Source: an uncultured Lachnospiraceae bacterium (lineage in GTDB: Bacteria; Bacillota; Clostridia; Lachnospirales; Lachnospiraceae). From it: 12,689 nt of DNA. Positions within the stretch are counted from its first letter, which is position 1; each line of letters opens with the position of its first letter. The DNA lies in assembly GCA_934292725.1 (NCBI GenBank), contig CAKQXY010000074.1, positions 1 through 12,689 of the forward strand, in the 5' to 3' direction. This document shows positions 1 through 7,266 of this stretch, in pieces. The notes below the pieces were generated by a model. That model was given only the letters and a program-made list of their open reading frames with translations. It did no database searches and was not told the origin of the DNA. A program made the position numbers and the translations under genes.

Positions 1-41
1 AGATAGGAAAATCTCATGCTTGCATGAAGATTTTTCTATCT
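1..41. repeat. Long near-perfect palindrome at the left edge
   Basis: Bases 1-14 pair with 28-41 with one G-T wobble, and the inner CATGC (15-19) pairs with GCATG (22-26) around a TT loop, with one bulged A at 27. The whole 41 bases can fold into one hairpin. The outer part is A-rich on one arm and T-rich on the other, so it could act as a bidirectional terminator for a gene left of the window. There is no separate T-run after it, so the role is uncertain. Confidence 0.55.
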
Positions 42-43
42 GA

Positions 44-290
44 GTCCACGAAGGAAGCGCCCAGTCAATGAGCAAAATAGCTGCGAAGCAGCGAGTAAGC
101 GCGAAGCGCGGTTTTGCGAATGGGCGCGGTAACCTGTTTCGTTTGCGATTAGCAGCGATGCACGGAACGTGCGGTTTTGTGAATGGGTGTCCCGTGAACA
201 GAGGCGAAACCATTTTGCGAAGCAGCGAGTAAGCGCGAAGCGCGGTTTTGCGAATGGGCGCGGTAACCTGTTTGGCGCTGTCCACGAAGG
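44..290. repeat. Intergenic repeat cluster with a 58-bp perfect direct repeat
   Basis: Positions 82-139 and 216-273 are identical over 58 bp, 134 bp apart. A third, diverged copy lies between them: its core GCGGTTTTGTGAATGGG (171-187) differs at one base from the cores at 108-124 and 242-258. The 11-base word GTCCACGAAGG flanks the cluster at 44-54 and 280-290. The repeat unit carries small self-complementary blocks such as GCGC-GAA-GCGC. G+C is clearly higher than in neighbouring sequence. This resembles a REP/BIME-like dispersed intergenic element. The minus-strand open frame across it is read as a by-product of the repeat, not a gene. Confidence 0.7.
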
Positions 291-317
291 GCTTTTATAA
301 TTCTGACTATTGTTCAC

Positions 318-346
318 TTTACATTCATCTCTATTTGTGCTAAAGT
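318..346 (+). promoter_or_regulatory. Sigma-A-type promoter for the LTA synthase gene
   Basis: TTTACA (318-323), a 17-nt spacer and TAAAGT (341-346) preceded by the extended -10 element TGC (338-340). It lies 57 nt upstream of the chosen ATG. A 7-bp inverted repeat, AATCAAT (347-353) and ATTGATT (361-367), sits just after the -10. That position suits an operator or a short 5'-UTR hairpin. Confidence 0.55.
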
Positions 347-403
347 AATCAATGATTTTTATTGATTGCCTGTGAAGATTCAGGCGGAAGGAGAAAGAAA
401 GGA

Positions 404-2386
404 ATGAGTTTTAAGGAAAAGGCCGTTTCATGGCGGCAGGAGGTACATATTGGCAAGACAAAACCACGTCTGATCAAGGCGGCAATATTGTTGCTTTGTT
501 TTGGCATTCTGATTGGCATGGCTTGGTATTACAGTGAATTTTCTGCAAAAGATTGTGCGATTCTTGCAGGTATTTGTGTGCTCACTCTCGCCATATATAT
601 GATTGATATGCCGGTGCATCCAGTGATCCGCATTCTATTTGCACTTGTCATCCCATTAGGCTGTTTTTACACATTTGAGACGCTGACCCATCAGATGAGT
701 ACCATGATTGAGCTGGCAAAGCGGCTTAATATTGCATTTTACTATTGGCTATTTTTATTTGTGTTCTTTATAGCTGGGCGAACCAGCATTTCAATGGCCA
801 TCTGTGTGTCAGCAATTGCTGCTATTGGTGTTGGCAACTATTTTGTTGTTATGTTTCGTTCAAATCCGATTGTTCCATGGGATATATATTCCTTTGAAAC
901 AGCAATGAGTGTGGCAGACAACTACGTATTTTCAGTAGATTGGGCGCTTGCAGAGCACATCGCAATGTTTATTTTAATGTTGATTGTCGGTGTGAGAACC
1001 AATATTCGTTTGAGTAAAAAAATCCTGCGTCCGATTCTTACTGTGGCGATGTGTATTCCGGCTTACTTTTATATTTCATATTTATGGCAGGATAATTTAG
1101 AGAGAAATACAGGATTAAATGATACTTTGTTTAATGCAAAGTATATGCACAGTAAGGATGGCTTTTTTGTGTCATTCATTTTGGACATCCATTTTCTTCA
1201 GATTGAAGAGCCAAAAAATTATTCAGATGAGTATGCATTATCTCTGCTAAATGAACAGGAAGTGGAAAAAGTGGAGACACCAGAAGAACTGCCAGATATC
1301 ATTGCCATCATGGATGAGACATTTTCAGATCCGGCAGTGCTTGGTGAGTTTGAGACAAACAAAGATTATATGCCGTTTGTCCATAGCATCTTAAGAGGTG
1401 AAGTAGCCAATACAATCAGCGGTTATACTGATGTTTCTGTTCTTGGAGGAAATACAGCAAACTCTGAGTTTGAATTTTTAACAGGAAACTCCATGGCATT
1501 TTTCCCGAATGGATCAGTTCCATATTTGCAGTATATACGTGATGGTATCAGCACAATTGTTCCTCAGTTAGAAGAGTATGGCTATACGACGTATGGTACA
1601 CATCCATACCGCGCAAAGGGATGGAATCGTGAGTTCATATATGATCTTATGGGCTTTGACTATCGTTATTTCCAGGGAAGCTTTCCATTTGAGGATAAGC
1701 TTCGCAACTATGTTTCTGATGAAGCTGATTTTAAGAGTATTTTAGAGTGGCGCAACAACACAGAAGGACCATTCTTTATGTTTAATGTTACTATGCAGAA
1801 TCACAGCAATTATGGCGGTGATTTTGATAACTTCGATCCGCAGATTGTTGCTAAGTTTAAGAATACATCTTCAAATAAATATTTGAACAAATATTTGTCT
1901 TTGATGTACGAAACAGATCAGGATGTTGCATCACTTTTAAGTGAATTGTCTCAGTCAGATAGAAAGACTATTGTTGTGTTCTGGGGCGATCATCAGCCAA
2001 ATGACTATGTGGTTCGTCCAATTTATAAAGAGTATGGCCTTGATTTTGACAATCAGACATATGAACAACAGCAGCAGCGTCAGAAGACGCCATTCTTCAT
2101 CTGGGCAAACTATGATATTCAAGAGCAGACAAATGTAGAGATCAGCTTGAATTACCTGAATATTCTGCTGTTTGAGACTGCTGGATTACAGCTCGATGAA
2201 TATCAGACATTCCGTAAAAATCTGTGGCAGGGCCAAATTCCAATGATGAATGCAGTCGGCTATCGAAATGATAACGGTGATCTGGTGGAGTACGACGATG
2301 CACCTGAGGAGATTCAGAATCTTTTGAATGAGTATCAGAATATTCAGTATTACCGTATGGAGCGTGAATATTCGAAGAAAAAGTGA
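404..2386 (+). CDS. LTA synthase family membrane sulfatase (phosphoglycerol transferase)
   Basis: A 660-aa membrane enzyme of the lipoteichoic acid synthase family, expected to move glycerol-phosphate from phosphatidylglycerol onto a glycolipid or polymer outside the membrane. The N-terminal ~230 residues hold about six or seven hydrophobic segments. The rest is an extracellular sulfatase-fold domain. By comparison with Staphylococcus LtaS, the landmarks are present at matching spacing: E305 (MDETFSDP), nucleophile T351 (GGNTANSE), W407/R409 (KGWNRE), H467 (QNHSNYGG) and D529-H530 (WGDHQPN). An in-frame TTG at 362 would add 14 residues, but it lies inside a hairpin about 15 nt from the promoter and lacks a ribosome site. 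The ATG at 404 has GGAGA/AAAGGA before it and was preferred. The 3' end overlaps spoIIID on the other strand by 245 nt. Exact polymer product is not known; other sulfatase-type transferases are possible. Confidence 0.9.
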   Translation: MSFKEKAVSWRQEVHIGKTKPRLIKAAILLLCFGILIGMAWYYSEFSAKDCAILAGICVLTLAIYMIDMPVHPVIRILFALVIPLGCFYTFETLTHQMSTMIELAKRLNIAFYYWLFLFVFFIAGRTSISMAICVSAIAAIGVGNYFVVMFRSNPIVPWDIYSFETAMSVADNYVFSVDWALAEHIAMFILMLIVGVRTNIRLSKKILRPILTVAMCIPAYFYISYLWQDNLERNTGLNDTLFNAKYMHSKDGFFVSFILDIHFLQIEEPKNYSDEYALSLLNEQEVEKVETPEELPDIIAIMDETFSDPAVLGEFETNKDYMPFVHSILRGEVANTISGYTDVSVLGGNTANSEFEFLTGNSMAFFPNGSVPYLQYIRDGISTIVPQLEEYGYTTYGTHPYRAKGWNREFIYDLMGFDYRYFQGSFPFEDKLRNYVSDEADFKSILEWRNNTEGPFFMFNVTMQNHSNYGGDFDNFDPQIVAKFKNTSSNKYLNKYLSLMYETDQDVASLLSELSQSDRKTIVVFWGDHQPNDYVVRPIYKEYGLDFDNQTYEQQQQRQKTPFFIWANYDIQEQTNVEISLNYLNILLFETAGLQLDEYQTFRKNLWQGQIPMMNAVGYRNDNGDLVEYDDAPEEIQNLLNEYQNIQYYRMEREYSKKK

Positions 2387-2642
2387 CATTCTCGGTGTGG
2401 TGGCGATATTTTTCACGTGTCGCCATTCCACCGCGTATATGACGCTCAGATTTATTGATATCGAGAATAATCCGTGTCTGGAAAGCCAGGCGCGGATTTA
2501 TTTGTATTAGACGCTGTGTGACATCCTTGTGAACTGTTGATTTGCTGACGCCAAACTGTCTGGCTGTCTGGCGAACCGTGGCGCCGTTGTCAACAATGTA
2601 CTGTGCAATATGAATGGCGCGTTCCTCTATGTAATCTCTCAT
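2142..2642 (-). CDS. spoIIID: Sporulation transcription factor SpoIIID, with unusual C-terminal tail
   Basis: Residues 1-80 match SpoIIID, the DNA-binding regulator of mother-cell genes after sigma-E activation. They show the DYIxERAxxIAxYI start, the helix-turn-helix at about 23-41 (TVRQTARQFGVSKSTVHKDV), and the closing INP...ILDxNKSERHIRGGxATREKY block. The start ATG (2642-2640) has GAGG five bases upstream. Known SpoIIID proteins are roughly 80-95 aa; this frame runs 166 aa. The extra ~86 residues (Ser-, His- and Thr-rich, no recognisable domain) are read mainly from the antisense of the LTA synthase 3' end. The tail is either a genuine extension after loss of the usual stop or a sequence error near 2390-2405. 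Regulation: a sigma-E-like promoter lies just upstream. The N-terminal identity is firm; the tail is not. Confidence 0.9.
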   Translation of the reverse strand: MRDYIEERAIHIAQYIVDNGATVRQTARQFGVSKSTVHKDVTQRLIQINPRLAFQTRIILDINKSERHIRGGMATREKYRHHTENVTFSSNIHAPYGNTEYSDTHSKDSESPQVHRRTPPDHRYHFDSRLHSSLEFGPATDFYGMSDIHRAVIQQSQTAEYSGNSS

Positions 2643-2671
2643 AAAAACCTCAAAAAAATATTTGTTTTTAC

Positions 2672-2700
2672 AATGTATGCATAGGCAAATGAGAATAGAA
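2672..2700 (-). promoter_or_regulatory. Candidate sigma-E promoter of spoIIID
   Basis: Read on the minus strand: TTCTATT (2700-2694), a 14-nt spacer, then CATACATT (2679-2672). The Bacillus sigma-E -10 consensus is CATACAMT, which this matches at 7 of 8 positions; the -35 matches KMATATT at 5 of 7. Spacing is right for sigma-E, and B. subtilis spoIIID is known to be sigma-E-dependent. It abuts the divergent cutC -10. Confidence 0.5.
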
Positions 2701-2701
2701 A

Positions 2702-2710
2702 TGCTATAAT
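2702..2710 (+). promoter_or_regulatory. Extended -10 promoter of cutC
   Basis: TGC followed by the perfect -10 TATAAT (2705-2710), 46 nt upstream of the cutC start. No convincing -35 is seen at 17-18 nt, as is typical when an extended -10 is present. It lies 2 nt from the divergent spoIIID -35, so the two promoters may interfere. Confidence 0.5.
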
Positions 2711-2756
2711 TGAAAAATGGGAAATCATTCTAAATAATAGAAAGAGAGGGAATACA

Positions 2757-3521
2757 ATGGAAAAAGAAAAAACAGTTCTCGAGGTATGTACAGACAGCGT
2801 AGAGTCTGCAATTGCAGCCAAAAAGGGAGGCGCAGATCGTATTGAGCTGTGCAGCAATCTGATCATTGGAGGAACGACACCAGATACGAAGATGTATCGT
2901 ATCATTCAAAATGAGGCTGGGATTCCGGCGCGCATTTTAATTCGTCCAAGATTTGGTGATTTTTGCTACAGCAAATATGAAAAGGAACTGATTCTGGAAC
3001 AAATTCAGGCGTTTCGCGAGGAAGGCGCTCAGGGCGTTGTTATCGGTGCACTGCTGCCAGATGGAAGTTTTGATCTGGAGTTTATGGAAGAATGTATGAA
3101 GGCGGCTGGAAAATGTAAGGTGACATGTCATCGTGCATTTGATATGTGCAGAGATCCATTTGAGGCGCTTGAGTCACTGATTCATCTTGGTGTGGACACA
3201 TTGTTAACGTCTGGACAGGAGCCATCAGCACTGGCAGGAGCAAATTGTCTTGAAGCACTTGCAGCAAAAGCAGAGGGAAGAATCCATATTTTGGCAGGAG
3301 CAGGTGTGTCAGATGCTGTAATAAAGCCATTATATGAAAAGGGAATCAGACATTTCCATCTTTCAGCAAAGATGGAGCTTGAGAGTGCAATGAAGTATCG
3401 AAATACAAGAGTAAGCATGGGTCTTCCGGGAATGAGTGAGTATATGATCTGGCAGACAGATGATAAGAAGGTAAGAAGTGCACGTATGGTGCTTGATGCA
3501 TGCAGCGGCAAAGAAGCTTAA
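2757..3521 (+). CDS. cutC: CutC family protein (copper homeostasis protein CutC)
   Basis: A 254-aa cytoplasmic TIM-barrel protein of the CutC family. Family signatures are visible in order: the N-terminal LEVCTDSVESAIAAKKGGADRIELC block (about residues 8-32) with GGTTPD after it, the ILIRPRFGDFCYS strand-loop (about 60-72), the VIGALLPDGSFD segment, CHRAFD, DTLLTSGQ and ILAGAGV. These make up the complete barrel. The AGAGAGGG ribosome site lies 6 nt before the ATG. CutC has been linked to copper tolerance in Escherichia coli, but that role is disputed and its true reaction is unknown; no copper transporter or copper regulator lies nearby. It is transcribed from its own promoter, divergently from spoIIID. 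The product name rests on strong family resemblance; the function is only nominal. Confidence 0.93.
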   Translation: MEKEKTVLEVCTDSVESAIAAKKGGADRIELCSNLIIGGTTPDTKMYRIIQNEAGIPARILIRPRFGDFCYSKYEKELILEQIQAFREEGAQGVVIGALLPDGSFDLEFMEECMKAAGKCKVTCHRAFDMCRDPFEALESLIHLGVDTLLTSGQEPSALAGANCLEALAAKAEGRIHILAGAGVSDAVIKPLYEKGIRHFHLSAKMELESAMKYRNTRVSMGLPGMSEYMIWQTDDKKVRSARMVLDACSGKEA

Positions 3522-3555
3522 TGTGTGTACATATTTGAAAGACAGCATTAGAAAA

Positions 3556-3648
3556 GGCCCGGCAAATCATTGAAATGCCGGACCCTGTATAGGGACAATC
3601 ACAAGTCTCTTGTCTTTTGAGGGGGGCCCGGTGCCTTGCAGCACCGGG
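3556..3648 (+). other. Hairpin cluster after cutC (possible terminator or leader)
   Basis: Three stems lie in this stretch. CCGGCA (3559-3564) pairs with TGCCGG (3576-3581), extendable by GG/CC beyond one mismatch. ACAAG (3601-3605) pairs with CTTGT (3609-3613) and is followed by CTTTT. CCCGGTGC (3627-3634) pairs with GCACCGGG (3641-3648), an 8-bp GC-rich stem. None has a classic run of T directly after a GC-rich stem, so cutC termination here is plausible but unproven. Confidence 0.4.
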
Positions 3649-3687
3649 TATGAGTATGAAAAAGCTTTCAAGTGATGGGGAATCGAC

Positions 3688-3716
3688 TTGAAGTACTTTT
3701 TAAGTACAGTTATAAT
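3688..3716 (+). promoter_or_regulatory. Sigma-A promoter upstream of mreB/mbl
   Basis: TTGAAG (3688-3693), a 17-nt spacer and the perfect -10 TATAAT (3711-3716). The spacer is largely occupied by an inverted repeat, GTACTT (3693-3698) and AAGTAC (3702-3707), which could be an operator. A second inverted repeat, TTCAAGT with ACTTGAA, brackets the bases just upstream. Transcription would give a 5'-UTR of about 220 nt before the mreB start. Confidence 0.55.
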
Positions 3717-3826
3717 GTATCTCAAAAATGTGACAGAAGTTTGTACGAAATCTGAATAAAGAAGAAAAAAAATTAAGGAATTATGAAACGAAAGAAGAAC
3801 CAAACTGGCCTTAATAAATTCGTAAG

Positions 3827-3859
3827 AAGTATTTTTTGCGAAAATCGAAAAAAATACTT
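3827..3859 (+). promoter_or_regulatory. AT-rich hairpin in the mreB/mbl leader (possible attenuator)
   Basis: AAGTATTTTTT (3827-3837) pairs over 11 bp with AAAAAATACTT (3849-3859). After one G-A mismatch, CGA/TCG adds three more pairs around an AAA loop. The bases after the stem include CCCTTTTTC (3861-3869). A further TATAAT at 3881-3886 sits downstream but has no clear -35. The hairpin could attenuate transcription from the promoter at 3688-3716 or separate two promoters. Confidence 0.4.
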
Positions 3860-3943
3860 TCCCTTTTTCAAGATATTGTATATAATGATACTTGTGTAGG
3901 CATTTATCCGGGGGATATTTGTCTTGGGAAAGGAGTTTTAACC

Positions 3944-4942
3944 ATGGCATTTGGCGTGTCAACTGATATAGGAATTGATTTGGGAACTGCCAGTATTCTG
4001 GTATATATAAAGGGGAAGGGCGTCGTCTTAAAGGAGCCCTCCGTTGTAGCATATGACCGCAATACCAACGAGATAAAAGCGATTGGTGAAGAGGCACGTA
4101 TGATGATTGGACGCACCCCTGGAAATATCGTTGCAATCCGTCCGCTTAAGCAGGGCGTAATTGCTGACTATACGATTACAGAAAAGATGATCCGATACTT
4201 TATTCAAAAGGCAATCGGAAAGAGAACATTTAGAAAACCGCGCATCTGTGTCTGCGTACCAAGCCAGATTACGGAAGTAGAGAGAAAAGCTGTAGAGGAT
4301 GCAACATTTAATGCAGGTGCAAGAGAGGTTTATCTTGTTGAGGAGCCGCTTGCAGCAGCAATAGGTGCAGGAATCGATATCACAAAGCCTTGCGGAAACA
4401 TGATCGTTGATATTGGAGGCGGAACTACAGATGTAGCTGTAATTTCACTTGCAGGAACTGTTGTCAGCGAATCTATCAAGGTAGCTGGTGATGATTTCAA
4501 TGAGGCAATTGTACGTTACATGAGAAAGAAGCATAATCTTTTAATTGGTGAGCGCACAGGTGAGGAAATCAAGATTAAGATTGGTACCTGTTATCCGCGC
4601 CAGGAAGAGCTTGCAATTGATGTAAGAGGCCGCAATCTTGTAACTGGTCTTCCAAAGACAGTTACGATTACATCAGAGGAGACTCTCGAGGCACTTTCTG
4701 AGTCAGCAAACCAGATCGTAGAGGCTGTACATATGGTACTTGAGAAGACACCTCCAGAGTTAGCAGCTGATATTTCCGACCGTGGTATTGTACTTACGGG
4801 CGGCGGCGCATTGCTGACAGGACTTGAGCAGCTTCTTGAGGAACGTCTTGGAATCACGACGATGACAGCTGAAGAGCCAACTACTTGCGTGGCAGTTGGA
4901 ACTGGAAAATATATGGAAGTTATGAACTCGATAAGAGATTAA
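3944..4942 (+). CDS. mreB: MreB/Mbl family rod-shape-determining actin homologue
   Basis: A 332-aa bacterial actin that forms membrane-associated filaments guiding lateral wall synthesis. Actin-fold ATPase motifs are all present: phosphate-1 DIGIDLGTA (residues 8-16), phosphate-2 VDIGGGTTDVAVIS (155-168) and the adenosine motif LTGGGA (284-289). Length equals that of B. subtilis MreB, Mbl and MreBH (about 333-337). The frame is open upstream to 3836, but the ATG at 3944 has AAAGGAG 8 nt before it and gives the family N-terminus. The sequence mixes MreB-like stretches (PSQITEVERKAVEDAT) and Mbl-like ones (GNIVAIRPLKQGVIADY). There is no mreCD downstream, and spoIIID is close by as it is next to mbl in B. 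subtilis, so the orthologue may be mbl. It appears monocistronic, with its own long leader and terminator. Confidence 0.93.
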   Translation: MAFGVSTDIGIDLGTASILVYIKGKGVVLKEPSVVAYDRNTNEIKAIGEEARMMIGRTPGNIVAIRPLKQGVIADYTITEKMIRYFIQKAIGKRTFRKPRICVCVPSQITEVERKAVEDATFNAGAREVYLVEEPLAAAIGAGIDITKPCGNMIVDIGGGTTDVAVISLAGTVVSESIKVAGDDFNEAIVRYMRKKHNLLIGERTGEEIKIKIGTCYPRQEELAIDVRGRNLVTGLPKTVTITSEETLEALSESANQIVEAVHMVLEKTPPELAADISDRGIVLTGGGALLTGLEQLLEERLGITTMTAEEPTTCVAVGTGKYMEVMNSIRD

Positions 4943-4970
4943 TAAGTTAGTAGGTAATATAGTGAGACAG

Positions 4971-5017
4971 ACCGGCAAAAGAGGGCGAAAAGCAACATCT
5001 TTGCCGGTTCGTTTTTG
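4971..5017 (+). terminator. Rho-independent terminator after mreB/mbl
   Basis: ACCGGCAAA-GA (4971-4982) pairs with TCTTTGCCGGT (4998-5008), followed by TCGTTTTTG. The stem is GC-rich at its base with a T-run just after. It lies 28 nt past the stop codon and 33 nt before recD2. Confidence 0.8.
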
Positions 5018-5049
5018 TTCATGCAGGAACACTATGTAAGGGTGAGAAA

Positions 5050-7266
5050 ATGGTAGAGTTACAGGGATATATAGACCGAATTGTCTTTCGCAATGAAGAA
5101 AACGGTTACTCGGTACTTTGTATGAAGGAGGGAAACAAGGAGGAGTTTCTTGTTGGCGTTTTTCCTGATGTGTCCGAGGGAGAATATTTAACTGCGCGCG
5201 GAGAGATGAATGTCCATCCGATTTATGGAAAACAGCTTCGTGTTCAGGAGTATGAATTTACCGCGCCGAGTGACGCAGCTTCGACATTAAAATATTTAAG
5301 TTCCGGTGCAATAAAGGGAATTGGAGAGGCGTTAGCGACAAGAATTGTCAAAAAATTTGGTGATGATACATTTCGCATTATGGAAGAAGAACCTGAGCGC
5401 TTAGCAGAGGTGAAGGGAATCAGCATGAGAAAGGCACTGGAAATTTCAGGTGCCGTTGCAGGAAAGAGGGATCTTCGTCAGGCAATGCTGTTTTTACAGC
5501 AATATGGCATAACTCAGAACCTTGGCATGAAAATATACAATTTTTATCAGGGACGTTTATATCAGGTGATTCGTGAAAATCCTTATAAGCTTGCAGATGA
5601 CATTGACGGTGTAGGTTTTCGTATTGCTGATGAGATAGCATCGAAAGCTGGAATCTTGCCAGATTCTGATTTTCGTATCAGGAGTGGAATCTTGTATGTG
5701 CTTGAACAGGCAACAGGACAGGGACATACGTGTCTTCCAATGGATCAGCTTATGCAGGAGGCCAGACGTCTTCTTGGTGTGGAGATTGATTCTATGAATG
5801 ACCGCATCATGGATCTGATCATGGATAAGAAAATTGTCGTTAAGACAAAAGAAGACATTCAGATGGTATATTCCTCTGTAAGCTATTATACAGAGCTGAC
5901 GATTGCACAGATGCTTAAGGATTTGAATATAAAGGATACGATTACATCAGATGAGATTGCGGCAAAAATCAAGGCAATTGAAACAGAGCAGGATATTGCA
6001 CTTGATGAGCGTCAGCGCCTTGCCGTATCGGAAGCAGTCAATAATGGTCTGACAATCATTACCGGAGGGCCAGGAACAGGAAAGACAACAACGATACGAA
6101 CAATCATCCGCTATTTTGAGAAGGAAGGTCTTGATATTTTATTGGCTGCACCGACTGGACGCGCGGCAAAGCGCATGAAGGAAGCAACAGGATGTGAAGC
6201 AAAAACTGTGCATCGTCTTCTGGAGCTTTCTGGAATGGTGGGCGAGGGTGCAACATCATTTGGACGAAATGAAGATAATCCGCTTGAGACAGATGTTGTG
6301 ATTATTGATGAGGTATCAATGGTTGATATCTTTTTAATGAAATCACTTCTTCGTGCACTAGTTCCTGGAATGCGTCTGATTCTTGTAGGTGACGTGAATC
6401 AGCTTCCAAGTGTAGGCCCTGGAAATGTACTGCGAGATATGATTTATTCAGATGCGTTTCCGGTAGTACGCCTTGAGAAAATTTTCAGACAGGCAGCGGA
6501 AAGTGATATCATTATGAATGCGCACCGAATTAATGCTGGAGAGATGGTGGAGCCAAGACCCGGAAGCCGCGATTTTCTTTTTATTAAGCGCGACAATCCA
6601 GGAAATATCATCGGCGCGACAATCACGCTTTTAAAGGACAAGCTTCCTAACTATGTAAACAGCAGTACACGTGATATTCAAGTATTGACACCGATGAGAA
6701 AAGGTCTTCTTGGTGTGGAACAGCTAAATGCTGCTTTGCAGGAAGCATTAAATCCGCCTGATCCTTCAAAGCAGGAGCTTACTGTTGGAAGTTTTATTCT
6801 GCGTGAGGGTGATAAAGTCATGCAGATCAAAAACAATTACCAGATGGAGTGGAAGGTGTTAAATAGTTATCGTATGCCGCTTGATGAGGGTGTCGGAGTA
6901 TTCAATGGAGATATGGGAATTGTGAGGGAAATAAATTCCTATACTGAAAGGATTACAGTTGAGTTTGAGGAAGGACGCCGTGTTGAGTACGAGTTTAAGC
7001 AGGCAGAGGAATTGGAACTAGCTTATGCCGTTACAATTCACAAATCACAGGGAAGTGAGTACCCGGCCGTGATTTTGCCGCTTCTTGGAGGCCCAAGGAT
7101 GTTAATGAACAGAAATCTGCTTTATACGGGAGTTACAAGAGCGAAGAGCTGCGTTTGCATAGTGGGAAGTGTGCACACTTTTCAGGAGATGATTGCAAAC
7201 GAACAGGAGCAAAAACGTTACAGCGGATTAAAGGATCGGATAAAGGAGGTATATGAGCTGGCTTGA
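5050..7266 (+). CDS. recD2: RecD2-type ATP-dependent DNA helicase
   Basis: A 738-aa SF1B 5'-3' helicase of the RecD2/YrrC type, which acts in DNA repair without RecBC in Firmicutes and Deinococcus. The N-terminal ~330 residues contain the RecD2-specific OB-like and tandem helix-hairpin-helix region (KGIGEALATRIV..., VKGISMRKALEI, DIDGVGFRIADEIA). Helicase motifs follow: Walker A GGPGTGKT (339-346), Walker B IIDE (418-421), GDVNQLPSVGPG (motif III), the UvrD-like C-terminal motif V HKSQGSEYPAV (664-674) and motif VI TGVTRAK with R697. Length fits the family (715 in Deinococcus, about 800 in Bacillus). GGTGAG lies 5 nt before the ATG. It overlaps comF by 14 nt, so the two are one operon. No clear promoter is seen in the short gap after the mreB terminator. 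Confidence 0.95.
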   Translation: MVELQGYIDRIVFRNEENGYSVLCMKEGNKEEFLVGVFPDVSEGEYLTARGEMNVHPIYGKQLRVQEYEFTAPSDAASTLKYLSSGAIKGIGEALATRIVKKFGDDTFRIMEEEPERLAEVKGISMRKALEISGAVAGKRDLRQAMLFLQQYGITQNLGMKIYNFYQGRLYQVIRENPYKLADDIDGVGFRIADEIASKAGILPDSDFRIRSGILYVLEQATGQGHTCLPMDQLMQEARRLLGVEIDSMNDRIMDLIMDKKIVVKTKEDIQMVYSSVSYYTELTIAQMLKDLNIKDTITSDEIAAKIKAIETEQDIALDERQRLAVSEAVNNGLTIITGGPGTGKTTTIRTIIRYFEKEGLDILLAAPTGRAAKRMKEATGCEAKTVHRLLELSGMVGEGATSFGRNEDNPLETDVVIIDEVSMVDIFLMKSLLRALVPGMRLILVGDVNQLPSVGPGNVLRDMIYSDAFPVVRLEKIFRQAAESDIIMNAHRINAGEMVEPRPGSRDFLFIKRDNPGNIIGATITLLKDKLPNYVNSSTRDIQVLTPMRKGLLGVEQLNAALQEALNPPDPSKQELTVGSFILREGDKVMQIKNNYQMEWKVLNSYRMPLDEGVGVFNGDMGIVREINSYTERITVEFEEGRRVEYEFKQAEELELAYAVTIHKSQGSEYPAVILPLLGGPRMLMNRNLLYTGVTRAKSCVCIVGSVHTFQEMIANEQEQKRYSGLKDRIKEVYELA

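Noticed and set aside
44..290. CRISPR array
   Set aside because: Only two exact long repeats and one diverged copy, no regular spacer lengths and no cas genes.
36..317. 93-aa minus-strand frame over the left repeat cluster
   Set aside because: Its sequence simply mirrors the 58-bp nucleotide repeat; there is no recognisable domain and no ribosome site.
2186..2510. Small frames on both strands around the LTA synthase/spoIIID junction
   Set aside because: They lie in alternative frames of the two recognised genes and have no family resemblance.
3541..3943. Known riboswitch ahead of mreB/mbl
   Set aside because: Hairpins exist, but I recognise no conserved aptamer core of any riboswitch family.
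3567..4136. 189-aa minus-strand frame across the mreB leader and 5' end
   Set aside because: It runs through promoter hairpins and antisense to conserved MreB motifs; no ribosome site or recognisable domain.
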